Shown piece by piece: positions 24,071 to 34,873 of a stretch of 64,000 nt of DNA. Under the pieces are notes generated by a model. The model had not been told where the DNA came from. It did no database searches and saw only the letters and a list, made by a program, of their open reading frames with translations. The stretch comes from Chitinophagaceae bacterium (lineage in GTDB: Bacteria > Bacteroidota > Bacteroidia > Chitinophagales > Chitinophagaceae): positions 1 through 64,000 of the forward strand of contig JADBXP010000017.1 of the NCBI GenBank assembly GCA_020403455.1, given 5' to 3'. Position 1 is the stretch's first letter. The number at the start of each line of letters is the position of its first letter. A program made the position numbers and the translations under genes.

Positions 24071-25072
24071 TTAATTATTAGCACCGGATTGGTACTGGGG
24101 CGATCGAGACATCAGGGCATTGTTCTGCAACAACTGATTGTTATTGAAGTAAAGCAGTTCACGCTGGTATTGCTTTTGCTCCCCCTCACTCCAACTACCC
24201 GTTATTCCGGTAAGATCAGGCTTACCCGCATTCACCCAACAAGTATACCAACAGTCCGCCAACAAATCTGTTGCCGCCAACAATTGTTGATTGACCGTAT
24301 TTCCCAGACTGGCTGCATATGCTTTGGCAAAGCCGGAAGTGTATGACCTGAATTCCTTTCCATTGCGCGTTTGTATCCTGTACTTCTGCTCAAGTGTAAA
24401 CTGTGCCGATACCTCCCGCTCTTTTTGCAACAACTCCGGTACCATCTGGTGGGCTGCACGAATTGACTTCCAGATGGTCTTACCCGGCTGTTTCAGATAT
24501 ACGGCCTTATGTGTAGATGACAATTGATAATTCGCCAATTCCAGCTCAGGAATCAGCGATTCCCACAAACTATGTAGTCCTTTTTGATTGGTGAGTTGTC
24601 CATCATAATTTTCTGTGGTATGCAAGGGTACAACCGCATCTGAAATATAATGTCCCAGGTCGGCCGCATAAAATAAAATGCTGTCCTTCTGCCCCGACCG
24701 AAATGCCCCGGTCAATCGTTGCATCACCCATTCAATGTGCCAGGGCACAAAACCGGCTTTCTGCAGACTGTCCCAACCATACCTTGCAATGGCATCTTCC
24801 CACTTGGTGGGAATGGCGGTACCAAACATTTCCAGATCAATAAAATGGCGCGGTGCTTCCCCGGGATCCGAATTCCTTCTGAGATCCGGTCTGGGTGAAT
24901 TATAAACCAAGTAATCTTTGTTCTTGTAAAAAAAGGGTGCCATCGCATCCGGCAATTCATAAATTGATAACTGATTGACTGTTCGGTGTACTAAAAATCC
25001 CCAACTTCCCGTCAGGACCAATACAACTACTAATAAAAGAGAGCGGAAAACTGAATGGGAGGGGCGCATCAT
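24071..25072 (-). CDS. Zinc-dependent phospholipase C/S1-P1 nuclease-fold protein
   Basis: This 333-residue exported protein starts at MMRPSHSVF (25072). After the signal peptide comes SWGFLVHRTV. In this family the mature N-terminal Trp and the nearby His bind zinc. Further ligand-type residues lie in APRHFIDLE, YAADLGHYISDAVVPLH and the later HSLWE. It probably hydrolyses phospholipids or other phosphoesters outside the cell. It is a single gene between operons. Confidence 0.75.
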   Translation of the reverse strand: MMRPSHSVFRSLLLVVVLVLTGSWGFLVHRTVNQLSIYELPDAMAPFFYKNKDYLVYNSPRPDLRRNSDPGEAPRHFIDLEMFGTAIPTKWEDAIARYGWDSLQKAGFVPWHIEWVMQRLTGAFRSGQKDSILFYAADLGHYISDAVVPLHTTENYDGQLTNQKGLHSLWESLIPELELANYQLSSTHKAVYLKQPGKTIWKSIRAAHQMVPELLQKEREVSAQFTLEQKYRIQTRNGKEFRSYTSGFAKAYAASLGNTVNQQLLAATDLLADCWYTCWVNAGKPDLTGITGSWSEGEQKQYQRELLYFNNNQLLQNNALMSRSPQYQSGANN

Positions 25073-25207
25073 TATTAATTTGAGGTGTAAAAATAAAAAA
25101 AAGAAAGCCAACTGTCATTTCTGGCTCATTTAAGCTACTAACCTCAACAAAATGGATTGGGTAAACTTCATTTTTCCCATACTTTTACACCTATAATGTT
25201 TGATAAT

Positions 25208-26149
25208 ATGACGAAAGCCTTGTTGGAATTACAACACCTGAAAAAACAATACTCCGGTCAAAAAGCGGTAGATGACATCAGTTTCTCGGTAGGGGAAGGA
25301 AGTATCTTCGGCTTATTGGGTCCCAATGGAGCCGGAAAGACTACCCTTTTGCGCATGATAACAGGGATTATCTATCCGGATGAAGGACAAATACTTTTTG
25401 ATGGTAAAAAATTTGACCCCCTTACTGACGTGAACCTGATTGGTTATATGCCCGAAGAAAGAGGTCTCTACAAAAAGATGAAAATTGGGGAACAGGTGCT
25501 CTATCTCGCCCAGCTCAAGGGCCTCAGCCGGCAGGATGCCATGCAAAAAATCAAGTACTGGTTTGAAAAACTGGATATGCAAACCTGGTGGAACAAAAAG
25601 GTAGAGGACCTCAGCAAGGGCATGAGCCAGAAACTTCAGTTTGTCGTGACTGTATTGCATGAACCAAAACTTATTATCCTCGATGAACCATTCAGCGGTC
25701 TTGACCCTTTGAATGCGAATCTCATTAAGGATGAAATTTTTGGTCTGGCCAAAAAAGGCAGTACCATCGTTTTCAGCACACACCGCATGGAACAAGTAGA
25801 AGAGATCTGTGATCACATTGTGTTGGTCAACCTTGGAGCGAAAATGCTCGATGGCAGTGTACAGGACGTGAAACAACAATTCAAGGAGAATAAATATTAT
25901 ATCCGCTTGTCTGAGCCGGTTCAACCCATTTCATCGAATGTTTTCAGCGTTGTCGATCAAAAAGAACGGGAACTTACTGTACGTATTCAACCCGGGGGAG
26001 CGAGCAATGATATCCTCTCGCATTTTATATCACAGCGGCAAAACATCGAAGCGTTTCATGAAATTTTGCCTTCACTGAACGAAATCTTCATCCGCCTGGT
26101 GGAAGGTACCCATGCCGCTGCCAGAGCTTTTCAAAACAATGCCTCCTAA
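25208..26149 (+). CDS. ABC transporter ATP-binding protein (NatA-like)
   Basis: This protein is 313 residues from the ATG at 25208; an ATG at 25196 is also possible. It has Walker A LLGPNGAGKTT, signature LSKGMSQKLQ, Walker B LIILDEPFSGLDP and switch His in STHRM. The C-terminal part is the DUF4162 extension found with ABC-2 exporters. It pairs with the permease gene 30 bp downstream. Confidence 0.9.
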   Translation: MTKALLELQHLKKQYSGQKAVDDISFSVGEGSIFGLLGPNGAGKTTLLRMITGIIYPDEGQILFDGKKFDPLTDVNLIGYMPEERGLYKKMKIGEQVLYLAQLKGLSRQDAMQKIKYWFEKLDMQTWWNKKVEDLSKGMSQKLQFVVTVLHEPKLIILDEPFSGLDPLNANLIKDEIFGLAKKGSTIVFSTHRMEQVEEICDHIVLVNLGAKMLDGSVQDVKQQFKENKYYIRLSEPVQPISSNVFSVVDQKERELTVRIQPGGASNDILSHFISQRQNIEAFHEILPSLNEIFIRLVEGTHAAARAFQNNAS

Positions 26150-26179
26150 AATCTTACCTCATTTGTCAATAGCATTCAT

Positions 26180-27523
26180 ATGAACAAAACTTTATTGGTC
26201 GCCCGGAGAGAATTCCTTACCCGTGTTCAGAAAAAAACTTTTTTACTGACCACCATTGGTGTGCCTTTGCTCATTGCAGTCTTTTATGCCGCACTTATCT
26301 TTTTTCAATTCAAATCCACCGACACTTATGTAATTGCCTTGTCGGATGAAGCCAATGTTTTCGGAGGAAAAGTTCCCGAAAAGAAAGACGACCTTGAATT
26401 CAAGCTGGTAAAAGCTGATACCGCAACCCTGCGCAAGCAACTAGACGATAAAACCTATGATGCTTATCTCTATATTCCGGCTTCCTTCAGCCTGAATGGC
26501 AACGATTCTATGGAATTTCGTTCAGCCAAAGCCATGGGTTTCATGACACGTGATAAAGTGGAAGACCTGATCAGCAGTGTGTTGGAAGAAAAAAGATGGT
26601 TACAAATGAATCTTACCAAAGCGGCCATAGATAGTATCCGCAAAAAAGATGAACCCATACGTTTCACCTCTGCGGCAGGAAAAAAAGAGACGGGCGCAAA
26701 AGCGGGAATCAGTTATGGAGTTGGTATGTTGTCGGGATTCCTGATTTACATCATATTATTTGTTTATGGAACCATGGTAATGCGGGGTGTGATGGAAGAA
26801 AAAGTTAGCCGCATAGCAGAAGTTATTGTCAGCAGTGTTAAACCATTTCAACTCATGATGGGAAAGATTACAGGTATTGGTGCGGTTGGATTGGTTCAGT
26901 TTCTCATTTGGATCTTGCTGATTTTTGGCATTCAAATGGCATTGCCGCTGATCTTCCCTGAAATCGGCGCATCCCTGCAATCCGCACCCAACATGGGTCC
27001 CGGAGCAGGTCAAGCAACTCAGGCAGTGGAAGACATGAAAAACAGTGGTGCCCTGAACGGTTTTATGTCAGATCTACAAACCATCAACTTTGGTCTTATC
27101 ATCGGTTGTTTTTTATTTTATTTTCTGGGTGGATACCTCGTTTATTCTGCCCTCTTCGCCGCAGTTGGTAGTGCAGTTAATGAAGACCCTCAAGATGCAC
27201 AATCACTGCTCTTCCCAATCATGATGCCCATCATTTTTGCCTTTGTCATCATGACCAATGCAGTGAATGACCCCAATAGCAGCATGGCAGTCTTCGGCAG
27301 TCTTTTCCCATTCACCTCCCCCATCGTAATGATGGCAAGAGTTGCCCATGGTATTCCCGATGGCGTAACAGTGGTGCAACTGTTGATCAGTATGGCACTA
27401 CTGATCCTAACTTTTCTTGGGACCACCTGGGTAGCAGGAAAAATCTACCGCACAGGTATTCTGCTCTATGGTAAAAAAGTGACCTGGAAGGAAATGATCA
27501 AATGGGCCTTTCGCAGTAACTAA
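26180..27523 (+). CDS. ABC-2 type permease (NatB-like)
   Basis: This 447-residue membrane protein has one N-terminal helix, a large external domain (about 45-170) and a C-terminal block of helices beginning MLSGFLIYIILFVYGTMVM. The motif EEKVSRIAEVIVSSVKPFQL between helices is typical of NatB-type sodium exporter components. It forms an exporter with the preceding ATPase; the real substrate is unknown. Confidence 0.85.
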   Translation: MNKTLLVARREFLTRVQKKTFLLTTIGVPLLIAVFYAALIFFQFKSTDTYVIALSDEANVFGGKVPEKKDDLEFKLVKADTATLRKQLDDKTYDAYLYIPASFSLNGNDSMEFRSAKAMGFMTRDKVEDLISSVLEEKRWLQMNLTKAAIDSIRKKDEPIRFTSAAGKKETGAKAGISYGVGMLSGFLIYIILFVYGTMVMRGVMEEKVSRIAEVIVSSVKPFQLMMGKITGIGAVGLVQFLIWILLIFGIQMALPLIFPEIGASLQSAPNMGPGAGQATQAVEDMKNSGALNGFMSDLQTINFGLIIGCFLFYFLGGYLVYSALFAAVGSAVNEDPQDAQSLLFPIMMPIIFAFVIMTNAVNDPNSSMAVFGSLFPFTSPIVMMARVAHGIPDGVTVVQLLISMALLILTFLGTTWVAGKIYRTGILLYGKKVTWKEMIKWAFRSN

Positions 27524-27533
27524 TTAACTGTCT

Positions 27534-30500
27534 TTATTGCGCGAGGGAGATTCTCACGTTAACACCTGCTCTTGTATTGGTGATCGGGGCTGAGGTAGAA
27601 ATATAGGGCGTAACCCTGCGCTGGTCGAAGAAGAATTTTAAACTAACCCTTCGATTCACCACATAATCGATCGAGGGCTGGATAGTAATCTCTTTTTGTC
27701 CGCCCGTTCCGTAGGCATTGGATTGATCAAGGCGACTGTTGCTCATTGCCATGTCGCGCATGGCCAGATCGACCCTGAAATTAATATCATTTTCGAGTCG
27801 CTTCACTCCCTTGCTAAATGGAAGTGTAAAAGGTAATTTCAGCCCTTGCTTGCGCCAGGAAAATCCAAATGTCCATTCTGTACTCCTGGTTTCACTTAAT
27901 TGATAATCTATGAGACTTAAACTCAGCTGTCTGCTCTTTTTGTACTCAAAGCGTATGTTCATCTGGCTATTCGTTGTCAGATCAACCCCAATCAATGGTT
28001 CAAAATTCTCCCGCATAGAAATATTTGGCACGAGGAAGAAGGGTATGAAGTTTCCACTCACGGTATCTATAAATCCAGGAGCATCAAACCGCAGCGGATC
28101 ACGGTACAACAAGGCACTGTTATAACTGTTCATGCTCAGATTGCCGTTATAGCTATGGGTAAGACTGACATTACTGAATAGTTTCGCCACACTCGGTATT
28201 TTGGTAAGTCCGAAATAAGTAAGTCGCCAGTTCGGACGGGGTAAATAACCTCCAAAAGGATTGGCTTTGATGTTTGGATTGGACTGGCGAATCAATGGAA
28301 TTTTGGATGGGTCGGAACCATTGTACGCTGCGATGAAAGCAGGCAACAATACATCCTGCGAATAACGTCCATATCCTTTTGCAAAACCATCAGCTGTGAA
28401 TTGTTGTCCCGGTGCCAATGCCTTCCAGTATGGATTACCTTCCGCTACCCTGGCAGAAATAACCTGTCGGTATTCCTGGAACTTCTTGAAAGTGGCAGAA
28501 ATTTCATTGGGGTTATATGAATCGAACAAAGTTCCAAAACTGATATAAGAAATACTAAAGCCTCCACTGGCCAGGGCACCCAAGTGACTATGGCCCGCCC
28601 GTCCGGTAGTATCTTTAAAAAGTTCTGAGTACTCCTTTGAGAAAGATTTCTCCAAACTAATTTCTATGCGGAGGTCTCTGACAGGCTCCACCAGCGCGTT
28701 TAATCCCAATCGTTGTTCCAGATTCTGTCGGAACAACAAGTTAAAGGTAGAATCTCTCGTAAGTAGACCGGCTTGTCCTTTTCTATTCAACCAACTTGTA
28801 TCCGGTTGTTTGCCGAATATATAATCCAGGCCCGGTGCCATGCTGTTCCAATTTTGGCCAAGTGCTTTTACACTGTCCATATAACCCGGCACGCGGCTTC
28901 GGTAATTTTCTGAGTAGGTTACTGAAACATTTTTAACCATGGTGAGCAATCTGCCAGCTGTGCGTTCCAGTCCATTTAACTGAGTTGGTTCTCCTGCCTT
29001 TAAGAGGCGCAAAGCCGTTCTCTCGTCACGCTTGAGTTGCCGCCATTTTTTCAATGCCTGCCGCTTCTTTTTCCCTTTTAAGTCCTTCACCACTTCATCT
29101 CGTGATGGAATAACCACACCGAGTACATTGGTTGGGGCGTTGGCCGCATTAGTCGGTTGACTGGGTTGTTTAGGCGGGGGTGGATTATCGAGTGCCCGCA
29201 ACCATTTTGATTTATTGTAGAGATTGGTAAAGTTGAACTGGGCATTGAAATTGTTGTCCTGACTATTCTCTATTGTATTCCCCAGAGCGATGGCCAATCG
29301 ACTGGCTCCAATCCAATTATAACTGGCACCATAGGTATAGCTTGCCTGAATCCAGTCCGTCATAGGAAATTTATTCAGAGGTAATGCATAGCTCATGGTT
29401 CCCCTGTGTTGATAGATTACATGTCTACCTCCGTTGAAAAAATTCGACCTGACACTATCCTTTTTTTCTTTGGTATCGATTCTTCCGTTCGGTTCATCAA
29501 TGCGCGCGTTGGCTACGGCATTGAAATCCATCGTCAAAGAACGGGCAGGCTTCCAGCCGAAACGATAGTACCTGTCAAAAGTGAAAAACTTATCATAAGT
29601 GGTATCTACCTTGTCTACACTGTTTCCCGGTGTATTGATTACACGTGGAATGAATTCTCCAAACTGTCGGTTGATATCCGAGCGGAAACTAATGGAAGAT
29701 GGCTTGAGGTTGAAATTTATATCGCGCAACAAACTCAACCAGGGTGTTTTATTGGTAATGATTTTTCGGAACGGCTCAATGAACTTTTCATTTCCTGCAT
29801 ATGTATATCCAAAACCACCGCGGTGTCGGGCAATGTTATTTTGCTGTATCAGCGAGCTGCTTTGTTCGATGATGGAGTAGGCATAATTAAAATCAAAATT
29901 GCTGATTTTAAATAGGCCCGGTTTGCCACTGGCCGAACCAAATCGAACGTTGGTGAAGTTGATTGTTTTGATGGTTGTTTGTTCGATGGCAGCACTCCTC
30001 AAAGAATCCTGTTGTTGTCGGTTGAGTGTATTCAGTTTATCTTTTAATTTCACATCCAGGTCGAATGGATCAAATTGTGGTGTAATGACCGTTCTGTTCA
30101 GACTCGCATACACCGGCAAAGAAAGTCGCAAATTGCGGGGCAACAGCTTACCTGCGTCTATGTTAGCCGCCATATCAAACTGGAAGAGATTATCGCGCGA
30201 TCGTTCAATCACCCGCTGCTCGATTGTTCCAAAACCCTGACTTCTGGTACTCGCTGCTACTGTAATGCTTCCCAGATCTGCCAGGGTCACATCCATCCGG
30301 CCAAGGGCTGACCAACCTCCTTCCTCATTCAATGAAGAAAGCCGCAATTCATTCACCCAAATTTCAGCATTTTGTATCGGTCCGTCCGGACGGAAAGGAT
30401 TTTCTACGCCAATCAATATTCCGCTGATGGCGCCGAGATTGGGATTACCTAAGATGGAAATGGTTTTATTGCTGTCAAGCCGTTGTCGATAAATTGTATT

Positions 30501-33500
30501 GAGTGGCAGACCGGCTGCATTTCTTCGCAGCTTCAGGTTAATCAATTCACGCAAAACAATGTCCAGATTATTTTGCACCGGCCAAACAACCTCTTCCTGA
30601 CCCTTGACATACAAGCCCGGTGGGGTTACCCGTAACGGTATCTTGATTTCATAATAGTTATTCAGAAAATCTTGTCCTATTCGGATGATCGCATTTAACT
30701 CCCCATTGCGCACCGGCCGTTGTCCGGTAACAGATTCCGCATGTATGTACATCGACAATTTTCCAAATTGTCGAATATCCCAGGTGAATGTTTTGAATAC
30801 AGCCCGAGCATCGCCGGTGAAGAGATTTCTTACCTGAATGCTCATCGCCTGTTCGTTCTGCTGAATATTGACACCATTGTTGCTCAATAATTGCATCCGC
30901 TCTACATTGGGTGGCATGATATAATTGACCGGCTGGCGGGCTGAATTTTCTTCCAGGTTAACAGCCAGTGTATTGAAAACGGTGCCGGTATTATTTACAA
31001 TGGGTGTATAGTTTCCGGTGGTATCGATCTGATAAGTAAACTGCCGCCATTGATTTCTTACAAGACTAAATGTTGCAAATCGCAAGATGACAGAATCTTC
31101 GAAACCTGTGAGGTACATGCGTATGAAGCGAATGGACTTATAATCGGGGATATTACCGATTCGGCGGGTAAAGCCCCTTACGGGAATACGGAACAAATAC
31201 CAGTTCTCTGCACGTGTTACCCCATCGGCAGAGTTTACATTGACGGTTCGTTTATCTGTTATGTACGGGGAACTTCCCACAGTCATTCCCGGCTGTAGGT
31301 TCACTTCATATTCATAATAAGCTTCCGTCTCATTCAACGTATTATCACGATTCAGGTCTTCATTGTCAGGAAACAAAGTAGCGGCTGAAGTAAATTGTCC
31401 GCCTGTTCCCGCAACAGGAGAGTTCCCCTGTTGGTTATTGAAGTTTTTATATCGCCCCAAAATACCGGTTCCGGCTTGATCAAAGATTGCATCGCGGTAC
31501 CATACATAGTTGTCATTGGAAGGATCGCGCAAAAACTGCTGATATACCGGAGAGCCGGCACCAAATGTATTACCCAGGCGTTGCAATATGTAAAACCTTT
31601 TTCTTCTTTCTGCATCATCATCCAATCCGTCAAAGCCCACATCCTGAAAGGGTCTGTCACCGGGGTCATTGCTGAATGCCTGGGTAATCTGAATGGGGTT
31701 CACCGGGGTTTTTCCCCAGGTAGATGAGCTATCTACATCTGTGGGAATATTCGGAGTATTCATTCCATTCTCATAAAAACGCTTTCCATCTTTCAGTACA
31801 TCTTCACTCACATTGCCGAGGTTGATGAAAAGTTTTCCTCCCTTGCTTCCGGGATTTTTTATAAATGGATCCTGTGCCCAGAATTCAACATATTCGAGGT
31901 TGCTTGTTTCGAAGTCGGTTTGGTCAATGGCCCGCATGATTCCTGCCCATCTGCTTGCCGGTCTGCGCAATCTTCCATTGGCATCAATCTCTGTAGCTCT
32001 GTATTCATAGTTATAGGGGGAACGCTCTGTTGGATAGTAGGCCATGTCGAATGTAGTAGTCAGTACATCCGTAATGTTGGTAGTTCGCTGGGGGAATAGT
32101 TCGTTCGTATAAACCTGGCGTACCCTGGGATCACTGAGTTCCTCAACATTTTTTCGCAAAGGATTTCCGGGGCTATTCTTGTCTTGCAGATTCGGCTCGA
32201 TGTTGTACCAGGCCAGTTTGGCGCGGTTGAAATTGTAATTGATGGAATCCGTCAGTACGCTTTCAGGAAAAAGCGGATTGCCCTGGGGTGTAGAAGCCAT
32301 CGTCCAGGAAACGAGTGGGAAGCGGAGGTCAATGCTGTTCTTGGTTCCTTCAAAATCATCAATGAAACTAAGTCCCTGTTCTCCCCTTCCTATCTGAGGA
32401 GGATGCCCCGGCCTTAAGATGGCTGCCTCTGCATAGGCATTCATGCTGGACTTTGTCTTGGTAGAATAGTTGGGTAGCTTATCCAACAAGCGCGTCAACC
32501 AGGGCAAATCGGTTTTATAGGCCAGGTCCATTCCATACATGGAGTTGCGAATGGGATCCTCTGCGTACATTGTTTTCGTGAAGAAGGGTCGTTCAGCAAG
32601 TCTTACTGCTGTTGCACCCAAAGAGAATTTTTTATTGGCGATATAATCAACGCGCAATCCGGTGAAACTTCTTTGTTGCATACCGAAGCCCGCGTTGTTT
32701 TCAAACCCTACATTCACCGGCACATTGGAACTTAGAATACCCGGATTGATGATCTTCACCGTTCCGAGATTATAATCTACGATGAAGTCTGTTCCTTCTC
32801 TCAATTGCTGCCCTCCGGCAGTAACCGTAACAGATCCGGGTGGTACGTTGAATGTATTCAATGAAATTTCTGAACCCCCTGTACTTCCCCTTACCTGTCC
32901 CTGCATGACAAATCGATTCAGGTTGGCATAAGTTTGTGCGATGGCCTTGATAGAATCATACAGGGCATAGTACACATATTTTTTGACGACTGATGCCGGC
33001 TGTCCACTAAAAGCTAGTCGTTCCAGATCCCTTCCGAAGGGCTCAAGAACAGGAAAGATAATTCTTCCCTGCCGGGGTAATACCGTGTAACCATCCACAT
33101 AATCAAAAATTCCATCGGGCTGCGGGTCATTTCTTCCGTTGAGCCGGTCGAGATTCAAAATACTCAACAATGGTCTTCCTGTAATATTCGGAGCTCCTTC
33201 TGGCAAATAACGTTTCATACCTCCCCCTGGGTCATCGTATAATATATTCAGCATGAAACCATCTTGCTGAATAGTTCCGAATAGATCCAATGAGTAAACG
33301 TTTTTCATCATCCAGGTCCATATAGGAAGGTTGATGCGCTGAGAAGTCGCTTTCAATAATTTCAGGAAGAGCACTTTTTGTACACCCCTGGTTGAATCCA
33401 ATGCAACATCCTGTGAAAATTCACCTACCTGGAAGACGCGACCATTGTAAGTATACTGATAAGCGACAGCCAATACCTCATCGGGTTGTAACTGTACATT

Positions 33501-34802
33501 CAGGGATAAAAATCCTACCTGTGAATTGAAATAATATTCAGAGGGATTCAATTTACGGGCAAATGTTTTTTCATAATCTTCCACCGGACGAAGTCCGCGT
33601 GCCAGCAAAAGAGAATTAATCACAGCCGGATTTCGGGAAGAAGGGTTGTTCACGAGTCCGGGATAAAGGTCATTGTTACCATTGTTGGTAAACTCACTGT
33701 TGGAGAGAGGCCGGATGCTGGAATTGTAAGGACGGGATTCTCCCAAGTCCATCAAACCAACTACATCCCTGGCATCGGTAACTGCCCCGGTACGATTGGT
33801 TACCCAAACTTCAATGCGCTGCAATTGCACCTGTGATTGAATCACGGGCAAATTGGCCATCGCTTTGTTGTAATTATTCTTGAAATATTCCCCCAATAAA
33901 AAGTGTCTGTTCTCTTCATAGTCATCCAGCTTTTTATTGAAATTCTGGGTTGCAGCTCCACCCTGTAATGCAACCGATTGACGAATGGAACGCTGATTGG
34001 CAATGGCTCCGGTAACGAAAACTTTTCCAAACTGCAATTTGGCCTTGGCACCAAATAAGTTCTGAGCACTGGGAATTAATGTACTGCGGGACTGGAAAGT
34101 AATGTTTCCTGCCTCGAGTGTTTTTATGATCTCATCGTCCATTCCCTTGTAATCCAGTTTCAACTGGTTGTCGAATCCGAGGTTGGACAGTGTATTGTAG
34201 TTGATGGGAAACTTTAATTTATCCCCGATGCTGGCATTCACGTTCAGCTTCAAGTTCATATCGAAATCAAAACCACCATTGCGGCGTGCTCGCTCCGGTA
34301 ATGTCGGGTTGTTGACATTCTGTCCCTGATACCCTGCCATTACATTGACTTCCCCATTAGGGCGGATATCCACTTTGAGTCCATTGGGGCCAATGCCAAA
34401 AATTCTGTCAAACAAGTTGTCATAAACACGATAAGGTGGACGACTCGTTTTTTTATTCAACGCTGTCAGGGCATCTGCTCTTTTTTTAAAATAAGCAACT
34501 TCTGATTCGCGGGCACTTAATCTCCAATATTCTTCAAAGCCCAGGGCTGCCGGTTTTCTATAATAACTATTTCCGATTTTTTCTACAATGTAATACTGCT
34601 TGGTTCGGGGATCGTATTCAATACTTTTCTTGATGAGAGAAGTATCTCTGATATCAAAGGGGTTCCTGCTGGGTAATGAAAAGCCATCACCCCTCCTGTC
34701 TTTAATGGAAAAACGGGTGGTATCTCTGCGTTGTGCAGCTACCTGCATTGCTGCCGGCAACATCATCAACAGTAAGTAAAAAAGTCGGAGCTTCAAATCC
34801 AA
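27534..34802 (-). CDS. sprA: SprA, type IX secretion translocon protein
   Basis: This 2422-residue protein has a signal peptide ending near QVAAQ. Its size and repetitive outer-membrane strand composition match SprA, the giant barrel that forms the translocon of the type IX secretion system and is needed for gliding in Flavobacteriia. Recognisable segments are FGLMDLGESRPYN-like parts in the N-terminal region and a C-terminal strand (NTRAGVNVRISLAQ) ending in a barrel-like Gln. It lies convergent to the permease gene and apart from gld genes. The ruvA gene upstream is on the same strand. Confidence 0.95.
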   Translation of the reverse strand: MDLKLRLFYLLLMMLPAAMQVAAQRRDTTRFSIKDRRGDGFSLPSRNPFDIRDTSLIKKSIEYDPRTKQYYIVEKIGNSYYRKPAALGFEEYWRLSARESEVAYFKKRADALTALNKKTSRPPYRVYDNLFDRIFGIGPNGLKVDIRPNGEVNVMAGYQGQNVNNPTLPERARRNGGFDFDMNLKLNVNASIGDKLKFPINYNTLSNLGFDNQLKLDYKGMDDEIIKTLEAGNITFQSRSTLIPSAQNLFGAKAKLQFGKVFVTGAIANQRSIRQSVALQGGAATQNFNKKLDDYEENRHFLLGEYFKNNYNKAMANLPVIQSQVQLQRIEVWVTNRTGAVTDARDVVGLMDLGESRPYNSSIRPLSNSEFTNNGNNDLYPGLVNNPSSRNPAVINSLLLARGLRPVEDYEKTFARKLNPSEYYFNSQVGFLSLNVQLQPDEVLAVAYQYTYNGRVFQVGEFSQDVALDSTRGVQKVLFLKLLKATSQRINLPIWTWMMKNVYSLDLFGTIQQDGFMLNILYDDPGGGMKRYLPEGAPNITGRPLLSILNLDRLNGRNDPQPDGIFDYVDGYTVLPRQGRIIFPVLEPFGRDLERLAFSGQPASVVKKYVYYALYDSIKAIAQTYANLNRFVMQGQVRGSTGGSEISLNTFNVPPGSVTVTAGGQQLREGTDFIVDYNLGTVKIINPGILSSNVPVNVGFENNAGFGMQQRSFTGLRVDYIANKKFSLGATAVRLAERPFFTKTMYAEDPIRNSMYGMDLAYKTDLPWLTRLLDKLPNYSTKTKSSMNAYAEAAILRPGHPPQIGRGEQGLSFIDDFEGTKNSIDLRFPLVSWTMASTPQGNPLFPESVLTDSINYNFNRAKLAWYNIEPNLQDKNSPGNPLRKNVEELSDPRVRQVYTNELFPQRTTNITDVLTTTFDMAYYPTERSPYNYEYRATEIDANGRLRRPASRWAGIMRAIDQTDFETSNLEYVEFWAQDPFIKNPGSKGGKLFINLGNVSEDVLKDGKRFYENGMNTPNIPTDVDSSSTWGKTPVNPIQITQAFSNDPGDRPFQDVGFDGLDDDAERRKRFYILQRLGNTFGAGSPVYQQFLRDPSNDNYVWYRDAIFDQAGTGILGRYKNFNNQQGNSPVAGTGGQFTSAATLFPDNEDLNRDNTLNETEAYYEYEVNLQPGMTVGSSPYITDKRTVNVNSADGVTRAENWYLFRIPVRGFTRRIGNIPDYKSIRFIRMYLTGFEDSVILRFATFSLVRNQWRQFTYQIDTTGNYTPIVNNTGTVFNTLAVNLEENSARQPVNYIMPPNVERMQLLSNNGVNIQQNEQAMSIQVRNLFTGDARAVFKTFTWDIRQFGKLSMYIHAESVTGQRPVRNGELNAIIRIGQDFLNNYYEIKIPLRVTPPGLYVKGQEEVVWPVQNNLDIVLRELINLKLRRNAAGLPLNTIYRQRLDSNKTISILGNPNLGAISGILIGVENPFRPDGPIQNAEIWVNELRLSSLNEEGGWSALGRMDVTLADLGSITVAASTRSQGFGTIEQRVIERSRDNLFQFDMAANIDAGKLLPRNLRLSLPVYASLNRTVITPQFDPFDLDVKLKDKLNTLNRQQQDSLRSAAIEQTTIKTINFTNVRFGSASGKPGLFKISNFDFNYAYSIIEQSSSLIQQNNIARHRGGFGYTYAGNEKFIEPFRKIITNKTPWLSLLRDINFNLKPSSISFRSDINRQFGEFIPRVINTPGNSVDKVDTTYDKFFTFDRYYRFGWKPARSLTMDFNAVANARIDEPNGRIDTKEKKDSVRSNFFNGGRHVIYQHRGTMSYALPLNKFPMTDWIQASYTYGASYNWIGASRLAIALGNTIENSQDNNFNAQFNFTNLYNKSKWLRALDNPPPPKQPSQPTNAANAPTNVLGVVIPSRDEVVKDLKGKKKRQALKKWRQLKRDERTALRLLKAGEPTQLNGLERTAGRLLTMVKNVSVTYSENYRSRVPGYMDSVKALGQNWNSMAPGLDYIFGKQPDTSWLNRKGQAGLLTRDSTFNLLFRQNLEQRLGLNALVEPVRDLRIEISLEKSFSKEYSELFKDTTGRAGHSHLGALASGGFSISYISFGTLFDSYNPNEISATFKKFQEYRQVISARVAEGNPYWKALAPGQQFTADGFAKGYGRYSQDVLLPAFIAAYNGSDPSKIPLIRQSNPNIKANPFGGYLPRPNWRLTYFGLTKIPSVAKLFSNVSLTHSYNGNLSMNSYNSALLYRDPLRFDAPGFIDTVSGNFIPFFLVPNISMRENFEPLIGVDLTTNSQMNIRFEYKKSRQLSLSLIDYQLSETRSTEWTFGFSWRKQGLKLPFTLPFSKGVKRLENDINFRVDLAMRDMAMSNSRLDQSNAYGTGGQKEITIQPSIDYVVNRRVSLKFFFDQRRVTPYISTSAPITNTRAGVNVRISLAQ

Positions 34803-34873
34803 CTAATTGGTTAAGTCAAATTAACGCTATAGAGGACGGTTTATTGGTTGAATGTTGATTTGAAGTAAATGAT